A program made the position numbers and the translations under genes. From the NCBI GenBank assembly GCA_036506275.1, contig DASXSB010000054.1, positions 45,892 to 109,891 on the forward strand: 64,000 nt of DNA, written 5' to 3'. The notes beneath the pieces are model-generated. The model did not search any database. It had not been told where the DNA came from and saw nothing but the letters and a program-made list of their open reading frames with translations. Of the stretch, positions 62,799-64,000 are shown piece by piece (positions within the stretch are counted from its first letter, which is position 1; the number at the start of each line of letters is the position of its first letter). This DNA is from DASXSB01 sp036506275 (lineage in GTDB: Bacteria > Methylomirabilota > Methylomirabilia > Rokubacteriales > CSP1-6).

Positions 62799-64000
62799 TC
62801 AGGAAGCCTCGTCGCTCCGCCGTCCGCGCGGCCCCCCGAGCGTGTCCCGCGTCACCCCGTCGGCGAGAAAGCCGGCGATCTCGGCCTCCGCGAAGCCGAG
62901 GTCGGAGAGAATGGCGCGCGTCTCGGAGCCGAAGGCCGGCGTGGCCGCCGTGGGCGTGAAGCCGTTGCCGTCCAGGCGTACGGGCGGCGCCAGCACGCGA
63001 ACGCGTCCGAGGGCCGGATGGTCGAGATCGCGCAAGAATCCGTTGGCGAGCGCCTGCTCGTCGTCGAGCATCTCGAACGGCAGCGCCACCCGCGCCACCG
63101 GCACGCCGTGCGCGTCGAGACGCTCTTTCCATTCGCTCGTGGGGCGGGAGGCGATGAGGGGATCGAGACGTGTCCGGAGGCCGGCGTAGTGCTTGGCGTG
63201 GGCGTCGCGGTCCCCGAGCGGGCGCTCGTGGGCCTCGTCGCGGAGACCCACCGCGGTCATGAACGCGCGCTGGAGGCCGGGGCTCACGCACGCGACGGCG
63301 ATGGCGCCGTCCTTGGTGGCGTAGGTGCGGTAATAGACTTCCGTCATCGCGGGCGGGCGCACCTTCGGGATCACGTTCGCCTGCTCCGCGAGCGGAACTC
63401 CGCGCGCCTGGAGATCGCGCAGGCGCCCGCGCAGGTCAGCGTGGAGAGCGCCCTCCGTGCGGTCCACGCGCACCATCGCGTTGTTCTGCAGCACGAGCGC
63501 CGCCATCAGGAGCGCGACGTCGACCTCGCCGCCCTTCCCCGTTCGCTCCCGGCGCAGCAGCGCCGACGCGATCCCGAACGCGAGCATCATGGCGCAGATG
63601 TAGTCGGCCACGGGCGCCTCGCCCCCGGTCGGCACCCCGCCCTCGATGCGACCGCTCGCCGCCATGAGACCGCTGCGCGCCTGCACCACGAGATCCATAC
63701 CGGCGAGACGGGCGTCGGGGCCGCGGGGCCCGAAGGCGCTCACGTTGCCGACGATCAGACGCGGATGACGCGGGGCCAGGCTCGGCCAGTCGAGCCCGAG
63801 CTCGGCGGCGAGACCGGGACGGAAGTTGGTGAGGACAACGTCCGCGCGCGCGAGTAACGGCTCCACGATGGCGGCCGCCCGCGGATGCCGGAGATCGAGC
63901 GGGAGCGTGTGCTTGCCGCGGTTGCGGGAGACGAAGTGACGCGTCTCCCCCGGCACGATGGGCGCGAGCTGGCGCACGGGATCGCCTTCCAGCGATTCGA
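62799..64000 (-). CDS. CaiB/BaiF CoA-transferase family protein, 5' end outside window
   Basis: The frame is open to the window edge, so about 50 N-terminal residues are missing; 400 codons are visible. It is a class III CoA-transferase. FRPGLAAELGLDWPSLA, GPRGPDARLAGMDLVVQARSG and GGEAPVADYICAMMLAFGIA are family motifs, and the nucleophilic Asp lies in GMDLVVQA. It moves CoA between carboxylic acids. The apparent GTG start at 63977 is internal because family-like ESLEGDPVRQLAP continues upstream. Confidence 0.93.
   Translation of the reverse strand, partial: ESLEGDPVRQLAPIVPGETRHFVSRNRGKHTLPLDLRHPRAAAIVEPLLARADVVLTNFRPGLAAELGLDWPSLAPRHPRLIVGNVSAFGPRGPDARLAGMDLVVQARSGLMAASGRIEGGVPTGGEAPVADYICAMMLAFGIASALLRRERTGKGGEVDVALLMAALVLQNNAMVRVDRTEGALHADLRGRLRDLQARGVPLAEQANVIPKVRPPAMTEVYYRTYATKDGAIAVACVSPGLQRAFMTAVGLRDEAHERPLGDRDAHAKHYAGLRTRLDPLIASRPTSEWKERLDAHGVPVARVALPFEMLDDEQALANGFLRDLDHPALGRVRVLAPPVRLDGNGFTPTAATPAFGSETRAILSDLGFAEAEIAGFLADGVTRDTLGGPRGRRSDEAS

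Overview
This is a GC-rich, densely coding bacterial chromosome segment with about 55 genes on both strands. No intergenic gap exceeds about 300 bp, and I saw no tRNA, rRNA, CRISPR array, transposase or integrase. Three features point to an environmental, respiratory, probably soil-dwelling lineage such as Candidatus Rokubacteria/Methylomirabilota or a deltaproteobacterium-like group: several PEP-CTERM (exosortase-sorted) surface proteins, many acyl-CoA and CoA-transferase genes, and a form II CoxL-like molybdoenzyme. That placement is inferred from gene content only.

Layout. 0-5.8 kb: the end of an oligopeptidase B gene, the conserved trio SCO1664 family / DUF3090 / MSMEG_4193 phosphomutase, an M20 peptidase and two small proteins. 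5.8-12 kb: an orphan CoxL-like subunit, an unknown 408-aa protein, a Tat amidase and MsrA. 12-14.3 kb: two tandemly duplicated nidogen-like PEP-CTERM genes, each with a candidate sigma-54 promoter and shared upstream motifs. 14.3-23 kb: nitroreductase, a VWA/MoxR-type pair, an SPFH protein, an MBL hydrolase, an SDR, UdgX and a stress protein. 23-25.3 kb: an ECF42-type sigma factor with its DGPF/YCII partner, followed by an OsmC-like gene whose active-site cysteine codon is UGA with a SECIS-like hairpin behind it, so a probable selenoprotein. 25-43.9 kb: cupin, pilin-like protein, S9 peptidase, GlnS, aminotransferase, M20D hydrolase, another PEP-CTERM protein, PepSY and DUF748 proteins, quinone reductase, a beta-propeller-like lipoprotein, an acyl-CoA ligase, a hydrolase and a VOC protein. 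44-49 kb: a sigma-54-preceded PEP-CTERM gene, a calpain-like protein, a DinB protein and two acyl-CoA dehydrogenases.

49.1-61.3 kb is the most unusual region. A strong sigma-54-like promoter with upstream repeats precedes a long same-strand run. The run encodes a lipoprotein, a half-length MFS protein, an OmpA domain split by a peptidoglycan-binding domain, a Cys-His-Asp hydrolase candidate, a pentapeptide-repeat protein, two LysM/peptidoglycan-binding paralogues, another peptidoglycan-binding protein, a zinc metalloprotease and a HEAT-repeat protein. PlsC, MFS and DinB genes sit among them. It resembles an effector/cargo module of a contractile or type VI-like secretion system, but no structural genes of such a system lie in the window. 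61.4-64 kb: an LDH2-type dehydrogenase, a small monooxygenase-fold protein and a CaiB/BaiF CoA-transferase running off the right edge.

The best candidates for follow-up are the OsmC selenoprotein, the sigma-54/PEP-CTERM regulon signals and the 45-46 kb and 49-61 kb putative effector genes.
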